In this document: in pieces, positions 1 through 7,785 of the stretch
Layout of the letters: the number at the start of each line of letters is the position of its first letter
Position numbering within the stretch: the stretch's first letter is position 1
Origin: Streptomyces sp. PT12
GTDB taxonomy: Bacteria; Actinomycetota; Actinomycetes; Streptomycetales; Streptomycetaceae
Assembly (NCBI RefSeq): GCF_003311645.1
Contig: NZ_QEST01000048.1
Location: forward strand, 62,001 to 126,000
DNA length: 64,000 nucleotides
Direction: 5' to 3'
The notes under the pieces: generated by a model
What the model was told of the DNA's origin: nothing
What the model saw: only the letters and a program-made list of their open reading frames with translations
Databases searched by the model: none
Made by a program: the position numbers and the translations under genes

Positions 1-164
1 GGGGCCTCGAAGGCGAGGGCGGAGGCGAGCGCCATGGAGTCGGCGCCGCCCGAGCAGGCAGCGATGACCAGGGGGGCCACCTCGGGGCGTGCGTCGAGGA
101 GGACTTCGTGCAGAACGCGGCGGACCGCCAGGCGTATCGCAGCGACCGCGGGGTGGGGACCCAT
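1..164 (-). CDS. tilS: tRNA(Ile)-lysidine synthase TilS, N-terminal part (cut by window edge)
   Basis: TilS uses ATP to join lysine to the wobble cytidine of the AUA-reading isoleucine tRNA in the cytoplasm. Only the first 54 codons are inside the window; the rest lies to the left. The ATG is at 164 on the minus strand, and residues 38-46 read SGGADSMAL, the PP-loop ATP-binding signature of the family. The gene is downstream of dacB and the DUF2342 metalloprotease, all on the minus strand, which is the usual actinobacterial order leading towards hpt and ftsH. The identification rests on the PP-loop plus this context; the catalytic remainder cannot be seen. Confidence 0.85.
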   Translation of the reverse strand, partial: MGPHPAVAAIRLAVRRVLHEVLLDARPEVAPLVIAACSGGADSMALASALAFEA

Positions 165-351
165 GTCCGAATCACTTCTTTCTGGGGAGCTCAGGCTCGG
201 AAGCGCTGTCACGCTGGGTGCGTAAATGGTGACAGAGGAGGTCTGTTACCCGAGCATCGCACGCCAGGCATGCCGCCACGGTCCCTCGTACGAGTGATTC
301 CGGGGCAATTTCGCAACCGCCGCCGCCCGCGGGGTGGGCCGGGCCGGGCGG

Positions 352-1560
352 CTAGGCGGCGCCGGGCCGCATACGGGCCACCCACTGCTCCGGGTGGGCG
401 ATCTCCTCCTTGGTCGGCAGGGTGTTGGGCGAGGTCCACACGCGATTGAAGCCGCTCATGCCCACGCTCTCCACGGCCGTGCGCACGAACCGCTCGCCGT
501 CCCGGTACTGGCGGAGCTTGGCGTCCATCCCGAGCAGGCGGCGCAGCGCCCGGTCGAGCCGCCCGGCCCCCGTCTGCCTCCTGCGGGTGAACTTCTCGCG
601 GATCTCCGCGACCGTCGGCACCACCGCGGGTCCCACCCCGTCCATCACATAGTCCGCGTGGCCCTCGAGCAGGGACATCACGGCGGTGAGCCGGTCGAGG
701 ATCTCGCGCTGGCGCGGCGTCTGCACGAGGTCGACGATGCCGGGCCCGCCGCCCCCGCCCGGCTCCCTGGCGCTCTCCTTCGCCGCCTCGGCCTCCCCCT
801 CGTCCCCGGCGGCCTCCTTGGTGGCCTCCTTGGCGGCCTTCTCTCCCTCGTCCCCGCCCCGCTGCCCCGTGACCGACTGGAACGCCTGCCGAACGCGTTC
901 GACCAAAGTCGCCGGGTCCACGTCGGCCTCGCCGAGGAACGCCTGGATCTCGCTCTCCAGGTGATCCCGCAGCCAGGGCACGGCCGTGAACTGCGTGCGG
1001 TGCGTCTCCTCGTGGAGGCAGACCCAGAGGCGGAAGTCGTGCGGGTGGACGTCGAGCTCGCGCTCGACATGCACGATGTTCGGGGCGACGAGCAGCAGGC
1101 GGCCCGCGCCCGGGCCCTCGCCACCTGGCAGCTGGGGCGTCGGGGGCGCGAACGTCTCGTACTGGCCGAGCACCCGCGACGACAGGAACGACAGCAGCAT
1201 CCCCACCTCGACGCCGGTGACCTTGCTGCCCACCATCGTGAGCGCCGAGCCGCCCGGCATGGCCGAGCGGCGCTCGCGCATGCGGGCCATCAGCGGCTGG
1301 AGCACCTCGCGGAACCCCGCGACATTCGCCCGCACCCAGCCGGGCCGGTCCACCACGAGCACGGGGGTGTCCACGTCGCCCGCGTCGAGCCCGGTGTAGC
1401 CGCGGACGTGCTCCTCCGCGGCGGCGGCGTGCCGGCGCAGCTCGGCGACGATCGCGCGCGCCTCGTCCCGGCTCACCTCGGGCCCGGGGCGCGTGATCCG
1501 GGTCGCGGTGGCGACCGCGAGATTCCAGTCGACCAGGTCCGTACCGCCGAAGCTCGTCAT
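352..1560 (-). CDS. Zinc-dependent metalloprotease, DUF2342 / F420-biosynthesis-associated type
   Basis: A 402-residue soluble protein. Residues 183-187 read HEETH, a HExxH zinc-metalloprotease motif, inside the sequence LWVCLHEETHRTQF, typical of the actinobacterial DUF2342 family often annotated as coenzyme F420 biosynthesis associated. A lysine/glutamate-rich, probably disordered stretch (around residues 240-275) separates the HExxH half from a C-terminal helical half. The start is the ATG at 1560 (MTSFGGTDLVDWNLA); a GTG three codons upstream is an alternative. It sits between dacB and tilS on the same strand, the conserved actinobacterial arrangement. The substrate is unknown, and the link to F420 is by annotation habit rather than proof. 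Confidence 0.85.
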   Translation of the reverse strand: MTSFGGTDLVDWNLAVATATRITRPGPEVSRDEARAIVAELRRHAAAAEEHVRGYTGLDAGDVDTPVLVVDRPGWVRANVAGFREVLQPLMARMRERRSAMPGGSALTMVGSKVTGVEVGMLLSFLSSRVLGQYETFAPPTPQLPGGEGPGAGRLLLVAPNIVHVERELDVHPHDFRLWVCLHEETHRTQFTAVPWLRDHLESEIQAFLGEADVDPATLVERVRQAFQSVTGQRGGDEGEKAAKEATKEAAGDEGEAEAAKESAREPGGGGGPGIVDLVQTPRQREILDRLTAVMSLLEGHADYVMDGVGPAVVPTVAEIREKFTRRRQTGAGRLDRALRRLLGMDAKLRQYRDGERFVRTAVESVGMSGFNRVWTSPNTLPTKEEIAHPEQWVARMRPGAA

Positions 1561-1628
1561 GTTGTCAACGGTACGTGTCCCGCGAGGAAAGCGGATAGGG
1601 CACAGGACGGGGCCCGCGCCACGCCGTG

Positions 1629-3038
1629 TCAGTGGCAGCCGCAGGTGGCGAGCGCGGAGGCCGCCGCGTCGAGGGCGGCCTCGGCCTCCTCGCCGTTGTC
1701 CGTGCCGGAGGCGAGGAACGCGAACGCCAGCACCCGCCCGTCGCCGGTGACCGCGGTCCCCGCGAGGGTGTTGACCCCGGTGAGGGTGCCGGTCTTGGCG
1801 CGGACGAGACCCGCGCCGTCGCCCACGCCGCCGCCCGAGGCGTCGTAGCGCGCCTGGAGCGTTCCCGTGAAGCCCGCGACCGGCAGGCCCGTCAGGGCGG
1901 CGCGCAGCTCGGGGCGTTCGGGGTCGGCGGCCACGGCGAGGGCCTGGGTGAGGACGGCGGCGGTGACGCGGTCGTCCCGGTCGAGGCCGCTGGCGTCCGC
2001 GATGCGGACGTTGTGCAGCGGCAGGTCCAGCTTCTCCAGCTCGCCGGTGAGGGCGCGGTCGACGCCGCGGAAGTCGGCCGGGTGGCCCGTGGCGACGGCG
2101 GTGGCGCGGGCGAGTGCCTCGGCCAGGTCGTTGTCGCTGTGGGTCAGCATCCGTTCGACCAGGCTGGAGAGCGGCGCGGAGCGGTGGACGGCCAGCTCGC
2201 CGGCGCCCTCGGGGGCGGCGCGGTCGGTGTCGGTCGCACCGGTGACCTCGACGCCCGCGGCGCGCAGATGCCCGGCGAAGGCGCGGGCCGCGTCGGCGGC
2301 GGGCTCGTCGGAGCGGGGGGCGGGGCCCGACGAGCTGTCGTCCAGGCGGCCCGCGTTGAGCTGGAGGGGGGTGATGGTCGCGATGTTGGTGTTGCCTGAC
2401 CCGATCGGGTGATGCTGTTCGCGGGGGTAGAGGGAGACGTCGTACGCGATGCGGACCCGATCGACGTCGTGTTCGGCCAGGGCCTCGGCGGTGCGGCGGG
2501 CCAGCCGCGCGAGGTCGTCGTCGGTGAGGGTGGTGTCGCCGCCGCCGACGAGGTGGACGCGCCGCTCCTCGGGGTCCCACACCACGCGGGTGGCCAACCG
2601 GTGGTCCGCGCCAAGGGCGTTGAGCGCGGCGACGGAGGTGAGCACCTTGACCGTGGAGGCGGGGGTGCGGGGGGAGCGCGCGTTCTCGCGGTACAGGGTG
2701 TCGCCGGTGGAGATGTCGACCACCGCGCCGGCGGCGCCGTCGCCGAGGGCGGCGCTGTCCAGGAGGCGGCCGATCGCGCGTTCGACGGCGGCGGGGGTGG
2801 CCTCGGGGGCCCTGCCGTCCAGTGGTGCGAGGACGGGTGCGGCTGCCGCTACAGTGCTGGCGACGCGTTCGGTGTCGGACTCGTCGCGGAGGGCGTCGGT
2901 GGCCGCGTGGTCCCGTTCCGCCGTGCGCTGCCCGGCGTCCCACGGGCCCGCGAGGGCCACGGCGCCCGCCGCGACAACCAGTCCGACGGCGGCCGAGCCC
3001 ACGGCCAGCCGCCAGGTGGCCCGGTGCCGTCGAAGCAT
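1629..3038 (-). CDS. dacB: D-alanyl-D-alanine carboxypeptidase/endopeptidase, PBP4 (DacB) family
   Basis: A class C low-molecular-weight penicillin-binding protein that trims or cuts peptidoglycan peptides outside the membrane. The 469-residue product begins with a basic stretch and a hydrophobic segment (residues about 10-32) acting as signal anchor. The active-site triad is visible: S128-T-V-K131 (SxxK), HSDN in the middle (SxN-type) and KTGTL near the C-terminus. The ATG at 3038 is preceded by an AGGG/GGAG stretch. It is divergent from ppa, an arrangement conserved in Streptomyces. Nothing suggests loss of function. Confidence 0.93.
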   Translation of the reverse strand: MLRRHRATWRLAVGSAAVGLVVAAGAVALAGPWDAGQRTAERDHAATDALRDESDTERVASTVAAAAPVLAPLDGRAPEATPAAVERAIGRLLDSAALGDGAAGAVVDISTGDTLYRENARSPRTPASTVKVLTSVAALNALGADHRLATRVVWDPEERRVHLVGGGDTTLTDDDLARLARRTAEALAEHDVDRVRIAYDVSLYPREQHHPIGSGNTNIATITPLQLNAGRLDDSSSGPAPRSDEPAADAARAFAGHLRAAGVEVTGATDTDRAAPEGAGELAVHRSAPLSSLVERMLTHSDNDLAEALARATAVATGHPADFRGVDRALTGELEKLDLPLHNVRIADASGLDRDDRVTAAVLTQALAVAADPERPELRAALTGLPVAGFTGTLQARYDASGGGVGDGAGLVRAKTGTLTGVNTLAGTAVTGDGRVLAFAFLASGTDNGEEAEAALDAAASALATCGCH

Positions 3039-3146
3039 CTCCGCTGCCCTGCGCACTGCCGGACCAGCCCCTTTCGCATGAGGACACCTGCGTGAGGGAC
3101 ACTTAACCACCTGTCGCGTGCACAGAACGGCTAAGGAGTGTCCCCC

Positions 3147-3641
3147 GTGGAGTTCGACGTCACCATCGAGATCCCGAAGGGTTCGCGGAACAAGTACGAG
3201 GTGGATCACAAGACGGGGCGGATCCGGCTGGACCGCCACCTCTTCACCTCGACTGTGTACCCCGCGGACTACGGGTTCGTGGACGGCACGCTGGGCGAGG
3301 ACGGAGATCCGCTGGACGCGCTGGTGCTTCTGGACGAGCCGACGTTCCCCGGATGCCTCATCCAGTGCCGGGCGATCGGCATGTTCCGGATGCGCGACGA
3401 GGCGGGCGGCGACGACAAGCTGCTGTGCGTCCCGGCGTCGGACCCGCGGATGGAGCACCTGCGGGACATCCACCATGTGAGCGAGTTCGACCGGCTGGAG
3501 ATCCAGCACTTCTTCGAGGTCTACAAGGACCTGGAGCCGGGGAAGTCGGTCGAGGGCGCCAACTGGGTGGGGCGTGCCGAGGCGGAGTTGGAGATCGAGG
3601 CGTCGTTCAAGCGGGCGGCGGACGCGGGCGAGCACCACTGA
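3147..3641 (+). CDS. ppa: Inorganic pyrophosphatase
   Basis: A family I soluble pyrophosphatase that hydrolyses PPi to two phosphates in the cytoplasm and so drives biosynthetic reactions. The product is 164 residues, normal for actinobacteria. The metal-binding Asp-rich signature is clear ([10 protein letters not shown]), along with the conserved YPADYGF segment. I chose the GTG at 3147 ([12 protein letters not shown]) because AAGGAG ends 8 bases upstream; an in-frame GTG at 3138 overlaps that ribosome site and is unlikely. It is transcribed away from dacB. Confidence 0.96.
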   Translation: MEFDVTIEIPKGSRNKYEVDHKTGRIRLDRHLFTSTVYPADYGFVDGTLGEDGDPLDALVLLDEPTFPGCLIQCRAIGMFRMRDEAGGDDKLLCVPASDPRMEHLRDIHHVSEFDRLEIQHFFEVYKDLEPGKSVEGANWVGRAEAELEIEASFKRAADAGEHH

Positions 3642-3683
3642 TTCCCCCGCTGTGACAGGCTGAGGGGAGAGCTCGACAGGCTC

Positions 3684-3724
3684 CTGGACGAGGTGCGCCG
3701 TACCCAGTCATGACAAGACGGCGC
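3684..3724 (+). promoter_or_regulatory. Guanidine-III riboswitch (ykkC-III / mini-pseudoknot class)
   Basis: This 41-nt segment lies 14 nt before the start of the SMR exporter. It closely matches, from memory, the guanidine-III aptamer of actinobacteria: a GGACGAGGTGCGCCGTACCC half and a GTCAtGACAAGACGGCGC half. GCGCCGT (3693-3699) can pair with ACGGCGC (3718-3724). The outer CTGG (3684-3687) can pair with CCAG, where the known Thermobifida aptamer has CCGG/CCGG, a compensatory change supporting the fold. The Shine-Dalgarno AGGGGAG begins at 3725, so ligand-dependent closing of the pseudoknot probably controls access of the ribosome. Confidence 0.92.
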
Positions 3725-3738
3725 AGGGGAGCTGTGTG

Positions 3739-4053
3739 ATGGCCTGGCTCGTTCTCGTGATCTCCGGCGTGCTGGAGGCGGTGTGGGCGACGGCGCTCGG
3801 GAAGTCCGACGGGCTGAGCCGACCGGCGCCGACCGCCGTCTTCGTCGTCGGCCTCGTGCTGAGCATGTCGGGGCTCGGGTATGCGTTGCGCACCCTGCCC
3901 GTGGGCACCGGCTATGCCATCTGGGTCGGCATCGGCGCGGTGCTCACGGCGGCGTACGGCATGGCGTTCGGCGATGATCCGGTCACGCCGCTGAAGGTGC
4001 TGCTGCTCGCGGGCATCGTGGGGTGCGTGGTCGGGCTGAAGCTCGCCCACTGA
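3739..4053 (+). CDS. gdx: SMR-family guanidinium exporter (Gdx/SugE type)
   Basis: A 104-residue protein with four membrane segments, a full-length small multidrug resistance subunit that works as an antiparallel dimer in the cytoplasmic membrane. The conserved membrane glutamate lies in the first helix (SGVLEAVWATALGKSDG), and the GLGYALRTLPVGTGYAIWVGIG stretch is characteristic of the SugE/Gdx branch, which exchanges guanidinium for protons. The ATG at 3739 follows AGGGGAG; a GTG at 3736 is an alternative. The guanidine-III riboswitch directly upstream supports guanidinium as the natural substrate. Confidence 0.93.
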   Translation: MAWLVLVISGVLEAVWATALGKSDGLSRPAPTAVFVVGLVLSMSGLGYALRTLPVGTGYAIWVGIGAVLTAAYGMAFGDDPVTPLKVLLLAGIVGCVVGLKLAH

Positions 4054-4056
4054 GCG

Positions 4057-4076
4057 GACGGCCGCCGGCGGCCGTC
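4057..4076. terminator. Hairpin between convergent genes
   Basis: A perfect 20-base palindrome (GACGGCCGCC followed by its complement) begins three bases after the stop of the guanidinium exporter and lies between two convergent genes. There is no T tract, as is usual for actinobacterial terminators. It could end transcription from both sides. Confidence 0.45.
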
Positions 4077-4144
4077 GGCGGCGAACGGCTGTCGGCGGCT
4101 GCGGCGCCGGGCGCACCCTTCTTCCTGGCTCGCTTCTTGGCCCG

Positions 4145-5755
4145 TCAGAAGCCTCGGGTGCGCTTGGCGCCGCGGCGACCTATCGGGGTGGTGAGCCCCG
4201 GGGTCTTGATGAACAGCCGCGCGGTCTCGCTGCCGAGATTGACCCCTACGGCGATGGCCAGGGCGAGGGTGATGGCGCTCAGGAGGTTCTCGAGGCCGGT
4301 GTTGACATCGCCCTGGGCGAAGCCGAGCAGGCCGAGGTAGACCGCGCTGCCGGGGAGCAATGGGCCGATGGCGGCGGTGACATACGGCAGCGACGACGTG
4401 AACCGATAACGCGACTGGAGCTGCCCGAACAACCCCACCATCCCCGCGCCCACCGCCGTCGCCGCGAACGGCGACAACCCCGCCGTGTCGTGCATCGCCC
4501 CGTAGATGAGCCAGGCGATCCCGCCGTTGATCGTGGCGGGGAGGACGGTGTTCCTCGCCTGCTGGAGCAGGACGCAGAACGTCAGGGAGAGCAGCAGGGC
4601 CGCGGCCAGCTGGATCCCCGGGCGGACGGCGCGGTCGACCACGTCGGGGTCGAGCCGCACGCCGGAGGTCTCGCCGACATAGAGGACGCCGAGAACCCCG
4701 CAGACGATGCCGACGCTGAGGTAGACCACCTCGAGGAGGCGGGCCGAGGCGGTCAGGTAGTAGCCGGTGAGGCCGTCCTGCACCCCGGCGACCAGGGCCC
4801 GCCCCGGGATCAGCGAAAACAGCCCACCGGTGATCATCGCGGCGGCCTGCACCTCCTCCCCACCGGAGGAGTGGAGCGCGACCCAGGCCACCCCGACCGC
4901 GGCCGGGGGCATCGCCGCGACCACGAACTGGTAGAACTCCGGCAGCGCCCTGCTCGCCGCCAGCCAGGCCAGGCGGTCACCGGCCATGGCGCCGAGGGCG
5001 GCGAGCAGGAACACCTGCCAGCCGCCGCCGACCAGCGTGCTGGCCGCACCGGCGAGCAGCCCGGCGGCGACGGTCAGCTGCCACTTGGTGAACGGGTGCC
5101 GGTTCCGCCTGATGGTCGCCAGCCGCCCGTACGCCTCCTCCAGCGTGACCTCGCCGGAGGAGATGTCGTCCACCAGCTGGAACACCGAGGCGAGCCGCGT
5201 GTAGTCGGTGCCGCGGCGGCGGACCGTGCGGCTGAGGGAGACCGGCGGATCCACCAGCGACGGCTGGTGGGTGATCGAGATCAGCGTGAAGGTGACCGTC
5301 GCCTCGCACCGGTCCAGGCCGTAGGCGTGGGTGACGCCGAACATGGCGGCCTCCACATCCTCGGCCCCCTCGCCCCCGGCGAGCAGCAGCTCGCCGATGC
5401 GGAGCGTGAGGTCGAGCACCCTGGGCACGGCGGGGGCGTTCTCGTCGTCCCCGCCGCGCGCGACCCGCTCGGGCGCGGGCCGCTCGGCCAGCGGCAGCCG
5501 GACCATGCTGCGCATGCGGTCCTGCCAGGGGGCCGTCTTTGCCCAGGTGACCGCCGGGATGCCCTGCGCCGGGGTGAACTCGTTGTGCGGCCCGGTGCGG
5601 GGGGCAACGGTCAGGCCCTCGGGTATCGCGAACTCGGAGGTCGGGTGGTCGGGGTCGGACGAGGGAAGCTCCAGCCCTCGGGGAACGGCGAACCCCGAGG
5701 TGGTCTCCTGATCCGTCGGCTCCTGACCGCCCGACCGTGTGATCTCGCCGGCCAC
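4145..5755 (-). CDS. Threonine/serine exporter family protein (ThrE type)
   Basis: A 536-residue inner-membrane protein. About 110 N-terminal residues are polar and probably disordered. Next comes the soluble DUF1212-like half (RVLDLTLRIGELLLAGGEGAEDVEAAM, GLDRCEATVTFTLI, then RLASVFQLVDD), followed by about ten hydrophobic segments including the DUF3815-like half (GLFGQLQSRYRFTSSLPYVTAAIGPLLPGSAVY). This fused order is that of corynebacterial ThrE, which exports threonine and serine. The GTG at 5755 is preceded by GAGGAGC at good spacing. It faces the guanidinium exporter convergently. The exact amino acid exported is not shown by the sequence. Confidence 0.88.
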   Translation of the reverse strand: MAGEITRSGGQEPTDQETTSGFAVPRGLELPSSDPDHPTSEFAIPEGLTVAPRTGPHNEFTPAQGIPAVTWAKTAPWQDRMRSMVRLPLAERPAPERVARGGDDENAPAVPRVLDLTLRIGELLLAGGEGAEDVEAAMFGVTHAYGLDRCEATVTFTLISITHQPSLVDPPVSLSRTVRRRGTDYTRLASVFQLVDDISSGEVTLEEAYGRLATIRRNRHPFTKWQLTVAAGLLAGAASTLVGGGWQVFLLAALGAMAGDRLAWLAASRALPEFYQFVVAAMPPAAVGVAWVALHSSGGEEVQAAAMITGGLFSLIPGRALVAGVQDGLTGYYLTASARLLEVVYLSVGIVCGVLGVLYVGETSGVRLDPDVVDRAVRPGIQLAAALLLSLTFCVLLQQARNTVLPATINGGIAWLIYGAMHDTAGLSPFAATAVGAGMVGLFGQLQSRYRFTSSLPYVTAAIGPLLPGSAVYLGLLGFAQGDVNTGLENLLSAITLALAIAVGVNLGSETARLFIKTPGLTTPIGRRGAKRTRGF

Positions 5756-5875
5756 GTGTGATGCGCTCCTCGCTCAGGACGTCCAGGGCCATCAGCCCTA
5801 TGGCCCCTTTGCGAGGATAGGATGATCCCCCTTATCTCCCCCAAAACGTGGATGTCCCCGGGGCCGTGAGACTGG

Positions 5876-6007
5876 TCACCGCCCGGTCTGCCGCGCGGCA
5901 TTGGCCAGGATGGCCTCGCGGAGATGGGCGGCCAGCCCCGGCCGCTCCCCTTCGACGCCCGCCCGATAGCGCTCGTCGGAGACGAACGGCTCGGCGATGC
6001 CGACACG
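5876..6007 (-). pseudogene. C-terminal remnant of a MerR/TipA-like regulator (TipAS end)
   Basis: On the minus strand an open stretch of about 43 codons reads GIAEPFVSDERYRAGVE, then GLAAHLREAILANAARQTGR and a TGA at 5876-5878. This resembles the C-terminal end of TipAS antibiotic-sensing domains in MerR-family activators (YVxDxRF then GLAxxLRDAI). An in-frame stop at 6008-6010 and the ABC permease ending at 6025 leave no room for the DNA-binding part or the rest of the TipAS fold. It is probably the tail of a regulator largely replaced when the ABC module arrived. Confidence 0.55.
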
Positions 6008-6024
6008 TCAGGGAGCCGGATGGA

Positions 6025-6768
6025 TCAGGCGTCGCGGCTCCTCAGCGCCACATATCCAGCGACGAGGGCCGTCAGGGACCAGACCAGCAGGATGGCCGAG
6101 GCCGCCTGAAGCCCATAGGGGTCCGCGTCGTTGGTCATCAGCACCGAGCCCGCCACCGACGGCAGCAGATCCGCGGCTCGGTCCAGCCACTCCATGTCGC
6201 TGAGCTTCATCAACTGCGGCATCGGGATGAGCAGGAGCACCAGGGAGGTGATGGTCCCCGCCGCTCCGCGCAGCACGGTGCCCAGGCCCAGGGCGATCAT
6301 GGCCAGGGCCGTCACATACCCCGCGGTGCCCAGGGCCGCGGCCACGGCCTCGCCCGCGGTGAAGGCGCCGAGCTCCCCCATCAACGGCGCGGCGGTGGCT
6401 GTGCCGACCGCGCTCAGGAGCAGCCCGGCGCCGCCTATGACGGCACCCACCACCAGCGCCTTGCCCGCCAGCATCCTCCCGCGGATGGGCACGCTGTGCA
6501 GCGTGGAGGTGATGGATCCGCTGGAGTATTCGCCGGTGATGGCGAGGGCGGCGAGAGCCACCAGGGTGAGCTGGGCCAGCAGAATGGCCTCCGCGACGAC
6601 GTCGGGGGCGGCGTCGAAGGTGGATATGCCGTTCTCCGCGCTTGCCGTGGCGGATCCCCCGACGACGGCCGAGCCCAGCACGGTCAATGCCATGGTGGCC
6701 ACCAGGCTCCAGGGTGTGGTCCGCACGCTCCACAACTTGGTCCACTCGAATGCGAGTACGCCTTTCAT
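6025..6768 (-). CDS. ABC-2 type transporter permease
   Basis: A 247-residue membrane subunit with six predicted hydrophobic segments. It begins MKGVLAFEWTKLWSVRTTPW, the usual opening of single-domain ABC-2 permeases that work with lone ATPase subunits, and contains the ITGEYSSGSITSTLHSVPIRG loop typical of this group. Its ATG overlaps the stop of the ATPase gene by 4 bp (6765-6768), so the two are translationally coupled. The adjacent divergent two-component system probably controls it. The substrate (a drug, peptide or lipid) cannot be inferred. Confidence 0.9.
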   Translation of the reverse strand: MKGVLAFEWTKLWSVRTTPWSLVATMALTVLGSAVVGGSATASAENGISTFDAAPDVVAEAILLAQLTLVALAALAITGEYSSGSITSTLHSVPIRGRMLAGKALVVGAVIGGAGLLLSAVGTATAAPLMGELGAFTAGEAVAAALGTAGYVTALAMIALGLGTVLRGAAGTITSLVLLLIPMPQLMKLSDMEWLDRAADLLPSVAGSVLMTNDADPYGLQAASAILLVWSLTALVAGYVALRSRDA

Positions 6769-7676
6769 GTACCCTCCCTTTCGCCATATTCGACGCTGGC
6801 CGCGGTCAACTCCATGTACGCCTGCTCGAGGGTGGCCCTCCTGGCGCTCAGCTCATGCAGGGGGACGCCATGGCGAAATGCCAACTCACCTATGTCGTCG
6901 AGCGATCCACCCATCACCAGGAGGTGTCCCTCCTCCGGGGATTCCGCGGCCATTCCCGCGTGGATCAATCGCTCCCTCAGCTCACTCGCCTTGGGGGAGC
7001 GGACCAGAACGGCATTGCGTGAACTGCCGCCCAGGACCTCGCCGATGGGCGCGTCGGCTATCAGTCGGCCACGGCCGATGACCACCAGGTGATCGGCGGT
7101 GTCCTGCATCTCGCTCATCAGATGGCTGGAGAGCAGGATCGTGCGGCCTTCGGCGGCCAACGAGCGGATCAGCTCCCGGATCCAGCGGACGCCGTCGGGG
7201 TCGAGCCCGTTCACCGGCTCGTCGAGGAGCAGCACGCCCGGGTCCCCGAGCAGGGCGGCGGCGATGCCGAGCCGCTGATGCATGCCGAGCGAGAAGCAGC
7301 CGACGCGCCCGCGCGCCACCGATGTCAGGCCCACCAGCTCCAGCACCGCGTCGACCCGGTGGGCGGGGATGCCGTCGCTGCGCGCGATGCCGAGCAGGTG
7401 GCTCCTTGCCGTCCGGCCCGTGTGGGCGGAGCGGGCCTCGAGCAGCGCGCCCACCTCCCTGAGGGGGTGGCGCAGCGCGGCATAGGGGCGCCCGCCGATC
7501 AGCGCGCTGCCCGACGTGGGAGCGTCGAGGCCGGTGATCAGGCGCATCGTCGTGGATTTCCCGGCGCCATTGGGCCCGAGGAATCCCGTCACCCTGCCCG
7601 GCTCGATTTCCAGGGTGAGATCGGCCACCGCCGCTTTCTCGCCATACCTCTTGGTGAGGCCATCCAGAACAATCAC
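6765..7676 (-). CDS. ABC transporter ATP-binding protein
   Basis: A 303-residue ATPase subunit. It has Walker A GPNGAGKST, a signature helix reading FSLGMHQRLGIAAALLG in place of the usual LSGGQ, Walker B VLLLDEPVNGLDPDG and the H-loop SSHLMSEM. A C-terminal extension ends in the ATLEQAYMEL stretch seen in exporter ATPases. I place the start at the GTG at 7676 (VIVLDGLTKRYGEK) because TAGCGT lies exactly 7 bases upstream, fitting a leaderless transcript. It is coupled to the permease by a 4-bp overlap and diverges from the histidine kinase at 7786. Confidence 0.92.
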   Translation of the reverse strand: MIVLDGLTKRYGEKAAVADLTLEIEPGRVTGFLGPNGAGKSTTMRLITGLDAPTSGSALIGGRPYAALRHPLREVGALLEARSAHTGRTARSHLLGIARSDGIPAHRVDAVLELVGLTSVARGRVGCFSLGMHQRLGIAAALLGDPGVLLLDEPVNGLDPDGVRWIRELIRSLAAEGRTILLSSHLMSEMQDTADHLVVIGRGRLIADAPIGEVLGGSSRNAVLVRSPKASELRERLIHAGMAAESPEEGHLLVMGGSLDDIGELAFRHGVPLHELSARRATLEQAYMELTAASVEYGEREGT

Positions 7677-7683
7677 GGGTCCC

Positions 7684-7778
7684 ACGCTAGGGATCGCGCG
7701 GCCCGTCCACATCTGGTCGATCGGCAGGGAAAGACCTTACTTTCGTCAGTTCCGGGGGCGTTGGCGCGTTGCTAGCGT
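7684..7778. promoter_or_regulatory. Divergent promoter region with shared candidate response-regulator operator
   Basis: Two -10-like hexamers face apart: TAGCGT on the minus strand (7684-7689), 7 bases before the ATPase GTG, and TAGCGT on the plus strand (7773-7778), 7 bases before the kinase ATG. Both transcripts would be leaderless. Between them at 7739-7750 lies ACTTTCGTCAGT, exactly 22 bases before the plus-strand hexamer. The same 12-mer with the same spacing precedes a truncated gene at 40762, which argues for a real operator, probably of the NarL-type regulator at 9291. Confidence 0.65.
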
Positions 7779-7785
7779 TGCGGGA

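Noticed and set aside
352-3102. A 916-codon minus-strand frame joining the zinc protease with the region antisense/frame-shifted to dacB
   Set aside because: Only the part from 1560 down has family motifs; the upstream part is out-of-frame dacB with Arg/Pro/Gly-rich composition typical of high-GC shadow frames.
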